Assembly (NCBI RefSeq): GCF_900104255.1
Contig: NZ_FNKZ01000002.1
Span: 558,001 to 622,000, forward strand
Reading direction: 5' to 3'
DNA: 64,000 nt
Origin: Pseudoxanthomonas sp. CF385
GTDB taxonomy: Bacteria > Pseudomonadota > Gammaproteobacteria > Xanthomonadales > Xanthomonadaceae
Shown: in pieces, positions 36,452-46,171 of the stretch
Layout: the number at the start of each line of letters is the position of its first letter
Position numbering within the stretch: the stretch's first letter is position 1
The notes under the pieces: generated by a model
The model's input: only the letters and a program-made list of their open reading frames with translations
Database searches by the model: none
Told to the model about the DNA's origin: nothing
Position numbers and translations under genes: made by a program

Positions 36452-36802
36452 GTGCCGCGCGTCCTTCGCCCTGTCCTGCCGACTGTCATCAGCGTGCTTC
36501 TGGCATGCCTGGTGCTGTTTGCCAGTGGGCTCAGCGCCTCGCCGATGCCGTCGCCCGCGATGGCGCACCTCGCCGCCGTCCAGACCGACGACAGCACCGA
36601 CGGGGATCTTGCGGTAACGGCCAGCGAACGCGACAGCGCGTACGCCGCACTGCCAATGCCTGCCGAATCCGAACCCGGCGCCGGCCATGCCCCCGCGCTC
36701 GCCTCGCCGCGTCCAATCGATGGCCTGTACCGGATCGCCTCCGCGTCCGACGGCCCGCGCACGCGCTCGCACGCCTACCTGAGCTGCGGCCCACCGCGCT
36801 GA
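36452..36802 (+). CDS. Small membrane-anchored protein preceding Fiu-like receptor
   Basis: I do not recognise this protein. From GTG 36452 it has 116 residues: one hydrophobic N-terminal segment (VLPTVISVLLACLVLFASGL, about 8-27) that could be a signal or anchor, then a Ser/Asp/Ala-rich region without clear motifs, ending YLSCGPPR. It lies between a Fur-box-like site and the receptor gene. A protein of similar size and layout sits before the second receptor at 40087. The coding call is moderate because the start is a weakly supported GTG. Confidence 0.55.
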   Translation: MPRVLRPVLPTVISVLLACLVLFASGLSASPMPSPAMAHLAAVQTDDSTDGDLAVTASERDSAYAALPMPAESEPGAGHAPALASPRPIDGLYRIASASDGPRTRSHAYLSCGPPR

Positions 36803-36939
36803 AGCTGCGTTGGCCCACGCCCCGCGCGTGGTGCCCGCTCCCGTGCGCCGCACACCGCGCACGAACCGAATCCCACTTTTCTCCCTCTGCCCCGTAGCTA
36901 TCGCCACCGGGTCATCCGTCCAAGCACCCAAGGATGCCT

Positions 36940-39201
36940 ATGAACTTCCGTCCCTCCCCCCTGACCGCCGCCCTGCTGATGGCGATCACCGCCCCGGCCC
37001 TTGCCGCTCCTGTCGGCGAAGCGCCGGCCGATGCCGCCATGCAGGCCAAGGAACTGGACACCGTCGAGGTGCACGGTGAACGCGTCCAGAAGGCCAGCTC
37101 GCCGAAGTACACCGAAGACCTCGTCGACACGCCGCAGACGATCACCGTGGTGACGAGCGAAGTCATGGCGCAGCAGAACCTGCTGGGGTTGAAGGACGTG
37201 CTGAGCACGCTGCCCGGCATCACCTTCGGCGCCGGCGAAGGCGGCGGCGGTTATGGCGACAGCATCAACCTGCGTGGCTTCAACGCCACGACCGACATCA
37301 CGGTCGATGGCGTGCGCGACAGCGCCCAGTACACCCGAACGGACAACTTCAACCTCGAGTCCATCGAACTCATCAATGGCGCCAACTCGGCCATGTCGGG
37401 TGCGGGCTCGGTCGGCGGCAACATCAATCTGGTCAGCAAGACTGCGCGCGAGGGCGATTCCAGCACTTTCACCCTGGGTGCGGGCACGGACAGCTTCACT
37501 CGCGCGACGGTGGACAGCAATCACGATTTCGGCGGAGGCCAGGCCTTCCGCGTGAATGCGATGATCCACCGCAACGACGTGGCGGATCGCGATGTGGAGG
37601 AGTACAAGCGCTGGGGCCTTGCACCGTCGTTCGCGATCGGCCTGGGTACCGACACGCGCTTGACCCTGAGCTACTTGCACCAGCATGACGAAAACATCCC
37701 GGAGTACGGCTTGCCCTACTTCGCGGCGTACGGCGGCCTGCTGCCGGGAATCAGCCGCGACGCCTACTTCGGCTACCGCAACATGGACACGCAGGAAATC
37801 GACGTCGACGTAATGACCGCCGTGTTCGAGCACGACTTCAACGATTCGATCTCGGTGCGCAGCCTGGCGCGCTATCAGAAGGTGGACCAGTACACCGTGG
37901 TCAACCCCACCCAGGGCACGTGGTGCCTCGACAGCGGCATCAACCCGGCCACGGGCGCGGCATGCCCGACGGGCACGCTGCCGGGCACGTACCTGCCGAG
38001 CGGCCCCCGCGGCACCACGCGCGACACCACCAATGGGCTGGCGCTCAGCCAGACCGACTTGACCGCGCGCTTCACCACCGGCGGTGTCGAGCACGCCCTC
38101 GTCGCCGGTGTGTCCTTCATGCACGAAACCTACGACCTCGACAACGGCAACATCCAGCGCAACCCGAACGGGACCGCGCCGACCTATCCGCTCATGGACA
38201 TCCATGACCCGGACAACGTCTACACCGGCCCCGTGAACTACATCCGGGGCGGCAAGACCACCGGCACGCTGGACAACCAGGCGCTATACGCTTTCGACAC
38301 GCTGAAGTTCGGCCCGAAGTGGGAACTCGCGCTCGGCGCGCGCTACGAACACAATGAAGGCGACACGCGCACGCTGACCTACGCCACCCCGGCCGCCGGC
38401 GGCGCGATCACAGTCGGACCCAAGTTCCGCAACGAAGACGAGCTGTTTTCCTACCGTGCGGGGCTGCTTTTCAAGCCCGCCGACAACGGCAGCATCTACC
38501 TGTCGTACGCAAACTCGAAGACGCCATCGAAGGGCTCCGTCAACGGCGCCTGCACCTTGCAGACGTGCGAAGTCGACCCGGAGACGGCGGTCAACATCGA
38601 GCTCGGCACCAAGTGGAACCTGCTGGACGAACGGCTCGCCGTCACGGCCGCCGTGTTCCGCAACGAGCGTCAGAACTACAAGGTCGCCGACCCCAACAAC
38701 CCCGACAATCCCTCCGGCACGCAGCAACTGGACGGCAAGGCGCGCGTCGACGGCATTGCGTTGGGCGTGGCCGGCAACATCACTCGTCAATGGTCCGTCT
38801 TTGCGAACTACACCTACTTGGATAGCGAAGTGCTCCAGAGCGTGTCGGACTTCGTGCGTGAGACCACAGGCATCGATGCGCAAGCGGGCAATCCGCTGCC
38901 CAATACGCCGGAGCATTCGGCAAGCGCCTGGACCACGTATGCCCTGCAGGATTGGACCTTCGGTTACGGCGCCACGTACCAGGGCGATTTCTACACGGCC
39001 AGCACGGCCAATGCGCCGCGCGTGAAGAGCTACATCATGCATCGCGCCATGGTCGGTTATCAGTTCAACCCCCGCTTCGGCCTGCAGCTCAACGTCGACA
39101 ATCTGTTCGACAAGCAGTATTTCACGCGCGTGCGCAACAACGGGTGGGCCACGCCGGGCGCTGCACGCTCGGCAGTGCTCACCGCCACGATCAGGTTCTG
39201 A
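36940..39201 (+). CDS. fiu: TonB-dependent catecholate siderophore receptor (Fiu-like)
   Basis: A 753-residue outer-membrane receptor. It has a signal peptide (MNFRPSPLTAALLMAITAPA, then LAA), a plug domain with TPQTITVVTSEVMAQQNL and SINLRGFNATTDITVDGVRD, and a 22-strand barrel ending in a terminal Phe (LTATIRF). Such receptors import ferric catecholates using TonB energy. ATG 36940 is preceded by AAGGA at five bases; ATG 36934 overlaps that site. The piuC gene follows, the same pairing as Fiu-YbiX and PiuA-PiuC. The exact ligand is inferred. Confidence 0.93.
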   Translation: MNFRPSPLTAALLMAITAPALAAPVGEAPADAAMQAKELDTVEVHGERVQKASSPKYTEDLVDTPQTITVVTSEVMAQQNLLGLKDVLSTLPGITFGAGEGGGGYGDSINLRGFNATTDITVDGVRDSAQYTRTDNFNLESIELINGANSAMSGAGSVGGNINLVSKTAREGDSSTFTLGAGTDSFTRATVDSNHDFGGGQAFRVNAMIHRNDVADRDVEEYKRWGLAPSFAIGLGTDTRLTLSYLHQHDENIPEYGLPYFAAYGGLLPGISRDAYFGYRNMDTQEIDVDVMTAVFEHDFNDSISVRSLARYQKVDQYTVVNPTQGTWCLDSGINPATGAACPTGTLPGTYLPSGPRGTTRDTTNGLALSQTDLTARFTTGGVEHALVAGVSFMHETYDLDNGNIQRNPNGTAPTYPLMDIHDPDNVYTGPVNYIRGGKTTGTLDNQALYAFDTLKFGPKWELALGARYEHNEGDTRTLTYATPAAGGAITVGPKFRNEDELFSYRAGLLFKPADNGSIYLSYANSKTPSKGSVNGACTLQTCEVDPETAVNIELGTKWNLLDERLAVTAAVFRNERQNYKVADPNNPDNPSGTQQLDGKARVDGIALGVAGNITRQWSVFANYTYLDSEVLQSVSDFVRETTGIDAQAGNPLPNTPEHSASAWTTYALQDWTFGYGATYQGDFYTASTANAPRVKSYIMHRAMVGYQFNPRFGLQLNVDNLFDKQYFTRVRNNGWATPGAARSAVLTATIRF

Positions 39202-39274
39202 TCGCGGGCACCGTAGTCCCCCTGCGCCCCGCCCATGCACAATGGGCGGGGTTTTCTGTCCGAGGTAAACCGAC

Positions 39275-39961
39275 ATGCTGCTGGCGATTCCGGATGTCCT
39301 GACTCCCGCGCAGGTCGCACAAGCACGGGCGCGGCTGGACGCCGCCAACTGGACGGATGGCCGCGTCACCGCCGGCTACCAGTCAGCCAAGGCCAAAGAC
39401 AACGCCCAGTTGCCGGAGGACGCACCGGCGGCGCGCGAGGTCGGCGCCTTGATCCTGGATGCGCTGTCGCGCAACAGCACGTTCTTCTCCGCGGCGCTGC
39501 CCAAGCGCATCTATCCGCCGCTGTTCAACCGCTACGACGGGGGCCAGTCGTTCGGCTACCACGTCGACAATGCAATCCGCTACGACCGCAGCCGCGGGGG
39601 CGTCGATCCCGTTCGCACGGATCTGTCAGCCACCCTGTTCCTCAGCGCACCCGACGAGTACGACGGGGGCGAGCTGATCATCGAAGACACCTTCGGCACG
39701 CAGAGCGTGAAGCTGCCCGCCGGCCACATGGTGCTCTACCCCGGTACCAGCCTGCACAAGGTGACGCCGGTGACGCGCGGCGCACGCGTGGCCTCGTTCT
39801 TCTGGATGCAGAGCATGGTGCGCGATGATGGCCACCGCCGGCTGATGTTCGAACTGGATGTGTCCATCCGCCGCCTCACCGCCGACGTGCCGGAACACCC
39901 GGCGCTGGTCCAACTCACCGGGGTGTACCACAACCTCCTCCGGCAATGGGCGGAAACCTGA
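39275..39961 (+). CDS. piuC: PKHD-type Fe(II)/2-oxoglutarate hydroxylase (PiuC/YbiX)
   Basis: A 228-residue cytoplasmic dioxygenase. The metal and cosubstrate motifs are present: [14 protein letters not shown] (HxD), [14 protein letters not shown] (distal His, Arg). The N-terminus is [20 protein letters not shown]. PiuC-like enzymes are encoded next to iron receptors in many proteobacteria and are induced by iron limitation, but their substrate is not settled. Start ATG 39275 has GAGG about nine bases upstream. It is 73 bases after the receptor stop. Confidence 0.95.
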   Translation: MLLAIPDVLTPAQVAQARARLDAANWTDGRVTAGYQSAKAKDNAQLPEDAPAAREVGALILDALSRNSTFFSAALPKRIYPPLFNRYDGGQSFGYHVDNAIRYDRSRGGVDPVRTDLSATLFLSAPDEYDGGELIIEDTFGTQSVKLPAGHMVLYPGTSLHKVTPVTRGARVASFFWMQSMVRDDGHRRLMFELDVSIRRLTADVPEHPALVQLTGVYHNLLRQWAET

Positions 39962-39993
39962 GGGGCAAACAAGAGCCAACCTTGTTTGCACTT

Positions 39994-40009
39994 GATAAGT
40001 ATTCTTATC
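39994..40009. promoter_or_regulatory. Fur-box-like palindrome upstream of second receptor unit
   Basis: GATAAGTA and TTCTTATC form an almost perfect 16-base palindrome (one mismatch), rich in the GATAA/TTATC halves of Fur sites. It lies in the gap after piuC, 78 bases before the small membrane protein gene. Confidence 0.55.
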
Positions 40010-40086
40010 TAGAATGTCCGTTACGGCTCGCTTGCACGGCGGGCCAGGGGACCTTCTTGAACCAGCCGCCTGACAAGCCGACCGCC

Positions 40087-40512
40087 ATGCCTGCGCATGG
40101 GATGGCGCACGCGCCATGGAAGCGCGTGGCCGGCTGGGCATTGTTCGTATTCGGCCTGGCGCTGCTGCTGGGTTCGGGCCTCCCCGATCTGTCGCATACC
40201 TCAGCCGCTAGCGAATCCGACGCGGCCACCGCACCGGCCTTCGTCTTCCACGACCTGCGCGACCACGGTGAACCCCGCGAGGAGCAGCATCGGGACACGC
40301 CGGCCAAGAAAGCCAGGCTCACCGCGCTGAAGGTGCTGACCGAGCGCGCCCCACAGTATGCGCGTGGCGTCGCATTCACCCTGCAGGCATCGCTGCCTGT
40401 GCCGGACATGCGTTCACGCGCAATCCCGGCCATGCCGGCTGCTCCCGGCGCATTGCATCGGCCCGACCCCGCGTTGAGCCTCCACTACGGCCAGGCGCCT
40501 CCGGCCGCCTGA
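40087..40512 (+). CDS. Small membrane-anchored protein preceding second TonB receptor
   Basis: A 141-residue protein of unknown family, beginning MPAHGMAHAPWKRVAGWALF. One hydrophobic segment (about 14-31) ends in a glycine/serine region, so it may be an anchored or secreted protein facing the periplasm. The rest is charged, with HDLRDHGEPREEQHRDTPAK, and has an Ala/Pro-rich C-terminus. It lies between a Fur-like palindrome and the receptor at 40618. TTG 40056 is a possible earlier start. Its placement mirrors the small protein at 36452, though I see no convincing sequence match between them. Confidence 0.6.
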   Translation: MPAHGMAHAPWKRVAGWALFVFGLALLLGSGLPDLSHTSAASESDAATAPAFVFHDLRDHGEPREEQHRDTPAKKARLTALKVLTERAPQYARGVAFTLQASLPVPDMRSRAIPAMPAAPGALHRPDPALSLHYGQAPPAA

Positions 40513-40617
40513 TCCGCATCCTGCGGCCCGATCCGGCCGCCCTTCGCTGTTCGCTCCCTGCAGCCCGCGCTTCCGCGCGAAGGCCGCCCCTTTCTTCATC
40601 CCATCAGACAAGACCCC

Positions 40618-42984
40618 ATGAACGTCACCCGCACGTCCGTGCCCGCGCCGCTGCGCCGCCATCCCCTCGCCATCGCCCTGCTGGCCTTCGCCACCGCACC
40701 CGCGGTCGCCCAGACAGCGCCGGATGCCTCCGATGCCAACACCCTCGACACGGTGGTCGTGACGGCCTCCGGCTTCGAGCAGAAGATCACCGACGCGCCC
40801 GCCAGCATCAGCGTGATCACGCGCGAAGAGTTGCGCCAGCGGCCCTACATCACCCTGATCGATGCCGTCCGCGACCTGGAAGGCGTCGACGTCGGCGAAA
40901 CCTCAGACAAGACCGGCCAGAAAACGGTGAGCATCCGCGGCATGGGCCCGGATTACACGCTGATCCTGATCGACGGCAGGCGCCAGAACAACCACGGCGA
41001 CATTTATCCGAACTCCTTCGGCGGCAACCAGTTCAACCACATTCCGCCGCTGGACATGATCGAGCGCATCGAGGTCATCCGCGGCCCGGCGTCCACCCTG
41101 CACGGCGCGGATGCGCTGGGTGGCGTCATCAACATCATCACGCGCAAGGTCTCCGACCGCTGGCGCGGTTCGGCGACCCTCGGTCGCAGCATTCAGGAGA
41201 ACAGCGACTTCGGAAGCGACAGCACCGCCGACTTTGCGTTGATGGGGCCGCTGGTGAAGGACCGCCTGGGCCTGGGCGTGCGCGGATCGTGGTACGAGCG
41301 CGATGCCTCCACGCCGGAGTACGAAACCATCACGGCACCTGATGGCACCGTGTTCGAGCGTGCACTCGGCTTCGGCGGCGGCGGCAAGACGGTGGACAAC
41401 ACCAACAAGAGCGCCGGCGTGACGTTGAGCTGGACGCCGACCGACACTCAGAGCGTGATCTTCGACTACGACACCTCCAAGCAGGTGTACGACAACACGC
41501 CGTACCTCAACAATCTGGGCACCGAGACCTACCCGCTGGGCACGGTGGACGGCCTGGCCGGCATTTGGCGCGCTGCGCCGCAGGTCGGCTACGCCGCGGA
41601 CCAGGAGTTCACCCGCGACCAATGGTCAGTGACCCACCAGGGCCAATGGGCGTTCGGCAACAGCTTCGTCTCGCTCGCGCACATCGACACCGGCAACCAT
41701 GGACGCACGCTCCCGTTCACCGTCGCCGAACGCCTGCTGCATCGGGACATCTACTGCAACAACGCCGCGACCTGCGCGACGGGCGCGTACGCAGGGCTGA
41801 CGCGCGCGCAGCGCCAGCAGTTGGCTGTGGATACCTTCCTGCCGCGCCCGAAGCGCACCATGGAAAGCCGCCAGTACACGCTGGACGCCAAGCTGGACTT
41901 CGCCGTCGGCGACGCGCACCACTTCATCGTCGGCGGACAGGCCATCGACGGTGAACTGGAAGACGGCGTGTTCGGCATGGAAGGCGGCGGCGACGGCGGC
42001 GGCACCGTGCAGGACCACAAGATGTGGTCCGTCTTCGCCGAGGACAACTGGAAGCCGATCGAGCGCCTGACCATCACGCTGGGCCTGCGTCACGACGACC
42101 ACAACGTGTTCGGCAGCCATCTCAGTCCGCGCGCGTACGCCGTGTGGGACGTCAGCGATGCATGGACGGTGAAGGGTGGCGTGAGCACGGGCTTCAAGAC
42201 GCCCAAGACGACCGACCTGTACGACGGCATCACCGGCTTCGGCGGCCAGGGCACTTCGCCCTTCGTCGGCAATCCCGACCTGCAGCCGGAAACCAGCATC
42301 AACAGCGAGATCGCGGTCTACTGGACCTCGGCCGACGACGCGCACACCTTCAATCTCACGGTGTTCCGCAACGACTTCGACGACAAGATCGCCCGCGGCG
42401 AGACCAGCCTGAGCTGCGAACAGACCGGCGGCGTGCGCCCCTGCGCGAACCTGGGCGACTACGCGCAGCTCGGCTACACCACGTATGCGCAGAACATCAA
42501 CATCGACGAAGTGCGCATCCAGGGCGTCGAAGTGGCGGGCCGTTGGGGCATCACCGACGCGCTGTCGCTGCGCGCCAACTACACCTACACCGACAGCGAG
42601 CAGCTGAGTGGTGCGCAGCAGGGTCTTCCGCTCACGAATACCGCCAAGCACATGGCGAACACGAGCCTCAACTGGCAGGCGACGGAGAACTTCAGTCTGC
42701 AGTTGCTGGCGGAAGCGCGCTCGAAGCGCTATCGCGACGTCATTAACGGTGTGCGACGCGACTACGAGGACTACACCGTCCTGCACCTGGGCGCGCAGTA
42801 CCGGTTCAACGAGCACGTCTCGCTGTCCGGCCGCATCAACAACCTGCTGGACGAAGACTTCACCACGTTCCAGACGGTGTGGACGCAGGACGCCAGCGGT
42901 GCGTACGCACCCAGCTACCTCGACGACTACAACAACAAGGACAAGTCGCGGAACCTGTGGCTGAGCCTCAACGTCAACTTCTGA
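40618..42984 (+). CDS. TonB-dependent receptor (FepA/CirA-type iron receptor)
   Basis: A 788-residue outer-membrane receptor. After a signal peptide ending in AVAQ, a TonB box-like [13 protein letters not shown] precedes the plug ([40 protein letters not shown]) and barrel, which ends in Phe (LSLNVNF). Paired cysteines occur in extracellular-loop regions ([17 protein letters not shown]). The plug resembles FepA/CirA/BfrA receptors for catecholates. It differs in type from the Fiu-like receptor upstream. A perfect hairpin follows the stop, then a Fur-like site and the reductase-like gene set. Confidence 0.92.
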   Translation: MNVTRTSVPAPLRRHPLAIALLAFATAPAVAQTAPDASDANTLDTVVVTASGFEQKITDAPASISVITREELRQRPYITLIDAVRDLEGVDVGETSDKTGQKTVSIRGMGPDYTLILIDGRRQNNHGDIYPNSFGGNQFNHIPPLDMIERIEVIRGPASTLHGADALGGVINIITRKVSDRWRGSATLGRSIQENSDFGSDSTADFALMGPLVKDRLGLGVRGSWYERDASTPEYETITAPDGTVFERALGFGGGGKTVDNTNKSAGVTLSWTPTDTQSVIFDYDTSKQVYDNTPYLNNLGTETYPLGTVDGLAGIWRAAPQVGYAADQEFTRDQWSVTHQGQWAFGNSFVSLAHIDTGNHGRTLPFTVAERLLHRDIYCNNAATCATGAYAGLTRAQRQQLAVDTFLPRPKRTMESRQYTLDAKLDFAVGDAHHFIVGGQAIDGELEDGVFGMEGGGDGGGTVQDHKMWSVFAEDNWKPIERLTITLGLRHDDHNVFGSHLSPRAYAVWDVSDAWTVKGGVSTGFKTPKTTDLYDGITGFGGQGTSPFVGNPDLQPETSINSEIAVYWTSADDAHTFNLTVFRNDFDDKIARGETSLSCEQTGGVRPCANLGDYAQLGYTTYAQNINIDEVRIQGVEVAGRWGITDALSLRANYTYTDSEQLSGAQQGLPLTNTAKHMANTSLNWQATENFSLQLLAEARSKRYRDVINGVRRDYEDYTVLHLGAQYRFNEHVSLSGRINNLLDEDFTTFQTVWTQDASGAYAPSYLDDYNNKDKSRNLWLSLNVNF

Positions 42985-42995
42985 GGCCTTGGGAC

Positions 42996-43021
42996 GTTCC
43001 CCTTCCTGCGGGAAGGGGAAC
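42996..43021 (+). terminator. Hairpin terminator after second receptor gene
   Basis: Perfect 11-bp stem (arms 42996-43006 and 43011-43021, four-base loop) 12 bases after the receptor stop. The T-run is weak, so termination may be partial and let some transcription reach the downstream genes. Confidence 0.65.
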
Positions 43022-43028
43022 ACTCTTC

Positions 43029-43048
43029 AATTGAGAGCCATTCTCATC
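43029..43048. promoter_or_regulatory. Fur-box-like site before PepSY reductase operon
   Basis: The segment TTGAGAGCCATTCTCATC closely resembles the TGAGAAT-n-ATTCTCA form of the Fur box common in gamma-proteobacteria. It ends about ten bases before the PepSY-protein ATG, so bound Fur would block that promoter. Confidence 0.65.
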
Positions 43049-43057
43049 TGTGATGTA

Positions 43058-43729
43058 ATGGCCGCCCCGCGCCCTCCTGCCTTCGAGACGCCGTTGTCCC
43101 CATCCGCCTCCCCCGCCCTGCAACAGCAACGCCGTGGCTTCTGGCTGCGCACGCTGCATCAGTGGCACTGGATCAGTTCGGCGGTCTGTCTGGTGGGGAT
43201 GCTGCTGTTCACGATCACCGGCATCACGCTCAACCATGCCGCCCGGATCGAAGCCAAGCCCGAGGTCAGCAACCGCACGGCCACGTTGCCGGCGCCCGTG
43301 CTCGCCGGCATGGGCGATCGCCAGGAAGGCAACGCGCCGCTGCCGCCGCCGGTTGCCGGGTGGCTGGAAGACGAGTTGTCCATCGCCATCGGTACGCGAC
43401 AGGCGGAATGGTCCGATGTCGAGGTGTACCTCTCCATGCCGGGCCCCGGCACCGACGCCTGGTTGAGCATCGACCGCGAGACCGGCGCCGTGGAGTTCGA
43501 GCGCACGAACCGCGGCTGGATCTCCTACTTCAACGACCTGCACAAGGGCCGCAATGCCGGAACGGCCTGGAGTTGGTTCCTGGACATCTTCGCGGTGGCC
43601 TGCCTGGTGTTCTGCATCACCGGGTTGTTCCTGCTCTACCTGCACGGCCGCCAGCGCCGCATGACCTGGCCGATGGTCGGCCTGGGCCTGTTGGTGCCGC
43701 TGCTGATCGCCCTGCTCTTCATCCACTGA
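43058..43729 (+). CDS. PepSY-associated transmembrane protein
   Basis: A 223-residue inner-membrane protein. Helix one, [20 protein letters not shown] (about 37-56), is preceded by LRTLHQWHW, whose histidines could bind heme or metal. A periplasmic PepSY-like region follows ([14 protein letters not shown] to [19 protein letters not shown]), then [20 protein letters not shown] and two more helices. This layout belongs to PepSY_TM proteins of iron-reduction systems such as PiuB/FpvG types. No good ribosome site precedes ATG 43058; the Fur-like site is there instead. First gene of a likely five-gene operon. Confidence 0.85.
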   Translation: MAAPRPPAFETPLSPSASPALQQQRRGFWLRTLHQWHWISSAVCLVGMLLFTITGITLNHAARIEAKPEVSNRTATLPAPVLAGMGDRQEGNAPLPPPVAGWLEDELSIAIGTRQAEWSDVEVYLSMPGPGTDAWLSIDRETGAVEFERTNRGWISYFNDLHKGRNAGTAWSWFLDIFAVACLVFCITGLFLLYLHGRQRRMTWPMVGLGLLVPLLIALLFIH

Positions 43730-43758
43730 TCCCCCTCCCCGCACCCACGAGTGACCGC

Positions 43759-44292
43759 ATGTCCAAGATCGCCGTCCACACCACGCTGACCATCGCACTC
43801 AGCGGCCTGCTGGCCGCGCCGGCCTACGCCGCCACCCTGGACATCAATGTCGAAGTCCCCAAGCTCAACGTCGCCGAATACCACCGCCCGTACGTGGCGA
43901 TCTGGATCGAGGGCGCCGACCAGAAGGTCGCCGCCAACCTGTCGGTCTGGTACCAGCAGCGCGACACCGCCGAAGGCCACGGCACCAAGTGGTTGCCCGA
44001 CATGCGCCAGTGGTGGCGCAAGTCCGGCCGCACGCTGAAGGTGCCGGTGGATGGCGTCACCGGCCCGACCAAGCCGGTGGGCAAGCACGCCCTGAGCTTC
44101 ACCGACAAGCAACCGCAGCTGGCCAACCTGGCGCCGGGCGACTACACGCTGGTCGTCGAGGCCGCGCGCGAAGTCGGTGGCCGCGAACTGCTGAAGATCC
44201 CCTTCAGCTGGCCGGCCAAGAAGCCGCCGCAGACCGGCAAGGCGCAAGGCACCACCGAACTCGGCGCCGTCACCCTGTCCGTCAAACCCTGA
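43759..44292 (+). CDS. DUF2271 periplasmic protein
   Basis: A 177-residue exported protein with a signal peptide ([20 protein letters not shown] then YAA). The mature domain has [20 protein letters not shown] and [20 protein letters not shown], followed by [13 protein letters not shown], which fits DUF2271. The fold is probably a beta sandwich. DUF2271 genes often sit next to DUF4198, PepSY and ApbE genes beside iron receptors. The function is unproven; a periplasmic partner of the reductase is likely. Start ATG 43759, 29 bases after the previous gene. Confidence 0.87.
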   Translation: MSKIAVHTTLTIALSGLLAAPAYAATLDINVEVPKLNVAEYHRPYVAIWIEGADQKVAANLSVWYQQRDTAEGHGTKWLPDMRQWWRKSGRTLKVPVDGVTGPTKPVGKHALSFTDKQPQLANLAPGDYTLVVEAAREVGGRELLKIPFSWPAKKPPQTGKAQGTTELGAVTLSVKP

Positions 44293-44323
44293 TCCCCTTC
44301 CACGTACGCAGCTGGAGATTCCG

Positions 44324-45136
44324 ATGAAGCGTTCCCTTGCCGTGGCCATTGCCCTGGCCTCCGTCATTCCCGCCAGCGCCCTGGCCCACAAGGCCTGGAT
44401 GATGCCGTCGCAGACCGTCATCGCCGGCACCAATCCGTGGATCACGGTGGATGCCGCAGTGTCCAACGACCTGTTCTACTTCAACCACGTGCCGCTGCGC
44501 ACCGAAGGCCTGGTCATCACCGCGCCGGACGGCAGCACGGCGGAGGCGCAGAACCTCGCCACGGGCAAGTACCGCACCGTGTTCGACGTCGAACTGAAGC
44601 AGCAGGGCACCTACCGCATCGCGACCGTCAACAAGGGCCTGATGGTCCGCTGGGAAGGCGCCGACGGCAAGCCGGCCGGCCTGCGCGGCGCCAAGCCCGA
44701 GGACCTCGCCACCAAGGTGCCGAAGGACGCGAAGAACCTGCAGGTCTCGCAGTCCGTCGGCCGCGTCGAGACGTTCGTGACCAATGGTTCGCCGAACGAC
44801 ACCGCGCTGAAGGCGACCGGTGAGGGCCTCGAGCTTTTGCCCGTGACGCACCCCAACGATCTGTTTGCCGGCGAGCAGGCCAAGTTCAAGATGCTGGTCG
44901 ACGGCAAGCCGGCAGCGGGCCTGGAGTTCGAGATCACCCGCGGCGGCACGCGGTACCGCAACGCCCAGGACGAGATCAAGGTCACCACCGACGCCAACGG
45001 CGAGTTCAGCGTGACCTGGCCGGAAGCCGGCATGTACTGGCTGGAAACCGGCACGGAAGACACCAAGACCACGATTCCGCAGGCCAAGCAGCGTCGCCTG
45101 AGCTACGTGGCCACGCTGGAAGTGCTTCCGCAGTAA
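44324..45136 (+). CDS. DUF4198 periplasmic protein
   Basis: A 270-residue exported protein. The signal peptide [20 protein letters not shown] ends before [10 protein letters not shown], the histidine at the mature N-terminus being characteristic of DUF4198. Two beta-rich halves are visible, the second (about 190-260) resembling a bacterial Ig-like or CNA-B-like domain with [23 protein letters not shown]4198 proteins are often near metal-uptake genes, and some may bind metal through the N-terminal His. Role here is inferred from context. Confidence 0.87.
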   Translation: MKRSLAVAIALASVIPASALAHKAWMMPSQTVIAGTNPWITVDAAVSNDLFYFNHVPLRTEGLVITAPDGSTAEAQNLATGKYRTVFDVELKQQGTYRIATVNKGLMVRWEGADGKPAGLRGAKPEDLATKVPKDAKNLQVSQSVGRVETFVTNGSPNDTALKATGEGLELLPVTHPNDLFAGEQAKFKMLVDGKPAAGLEFEITRGGTRYRNAQDEIKVTTDANGEFSVTWPEAGMYWLETGTEDTKTTIPQAKQRRLSYVATLEVLPQ

Positions 45137-45178
45137 GCCGCAACGCGTCGCCGGGCTCCGGTCCGGCGGCGTTACCGC

Positions 45179-46171
45179 ATGAACGCGACTCTCTCCGCTT
45201 CTTCCGCACCGACAACGCCCGTGCAGGCCCTGCATGGGCACACGATGGGCACGACCTGGTCGGTGCGCTTCCATGCGCGCATGCGTACGGATCTGCACAC
45301 GCTGCATGACGCCGTGCAGGCGCGTCTCGACCGCGTGGTCGCCGAGATGAGCACCTGGGAACCGGATTCGGACATCAGCCGTTTCAACCGCGCGGATGCC
45401 GGCACCTGGTGCGTGCTGCCGGGAGGGTTCGCCACCGTCCTGGCCGCTGCCCTGGAGGTCGCCGCACGCAGCGAAGGCGCCTTCGATCCGACCATCTCCC
45501 CGCTCGTCGCGGCCTGGGGCTTCGGCGCGCATGCCCATGCGCGCGGTCGCCCGTCCGATACGGCGCTGGCGCAGGCGCGTGAGCGCGTCGGGTGGAAACA
45601 CCTGTCATTCGATCCGACGGCCGGCCGCGTACTCCAGCATGGCGGTATCACCCTGGATCTGTCGGCGATCGCCAAGGGCTACGGCGTGGACGTGGTGGTC
45701 ACGTTGCTCCGGCAACGCGGGATCGACGCTGCTCTGGTCGAGGTCGGTGGCGAACTCTATGGCTACGGTCGCAAACCCGACGGGCAGCCGTGGCGCGTGC
45801 TGGTCGAATCGTCCCCGGACGAGGAGGCCGACAGCGAGGGCCTGGAGCCTCGCGTGCTGCGACTGGACGGCATCGCCGTGGCCACCTCGGGCGATCGCTG
45901 GCATGCCTACGAACATGACGGCACGCGCTACTCGCACACGATCGATCCTCGCACCGGCGTTCCGGTCAATGACGTGGCGGCCGCCGTCACCGTCGTCGCC
46001 GATACCGCGATGCAGGCGGATGCCTGGGCGACGGCGCTCACCGTGATGGGCACGCAGGCGGGCCACGCGCATGCCGCGGCGCTCGGCCTGGCCGCCCGCT
46101 TCCTCGAACGCACCCCTGAAGGCCTGGTGGAACGCGCGACCGCGGCCTTCGAACGGCATCTCGACGCATGA
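45179..46171 (+). CDS. apbE: FAD:protein FMN transferase (ApbE)
   Basis: A 330-residue flavin transferase that attaches FMN covalently to a Thr/Ser in a target protein, using FAD. Motifs: HTMGTTWSVRFHARM, GAFDPTISPLVAAWGFG, LDLSAIAKGYGVDVVV, and the late YSHTIDPRTGVPVNDVAAAV and DAWATALTVMG with the metal-binding Asp and Thr. There is no obvious signal peptide, unlike many periplasmic ApbE proteins. Its target is unknown; a neighbour in this operon is the natural candidate. Overlaps the next gene by four bases. Confidence 0.94.
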   Translation: MNATLSASSAPTTPVQALHGHTMGTTWSVRFHARMRTDLHTLHDAVQARLDRVVAEMSTWEPDSDISRFNRADAGTWCVLPGGFATVLAAALEVAARSEGAFDPTISPLVAAWGFGAHAHARGRPSDTALAQARERVGWKHLSFDPTAGRVLQHGGITLDLSAIAKGYGVDVVVTLLRQRGIDAALVEVGGELYGYGRKPDGQPWRVLVESSPDEEADSEGLEPRVLRLDGIAVATSGDRWHAYEHDGTRYSHTIDPRTGVPVNDVAAAVTVVADTAMQADAWATALTVMGTQAGHAHAAALGLAARFLERTPEGLVERATAAFERHLDA

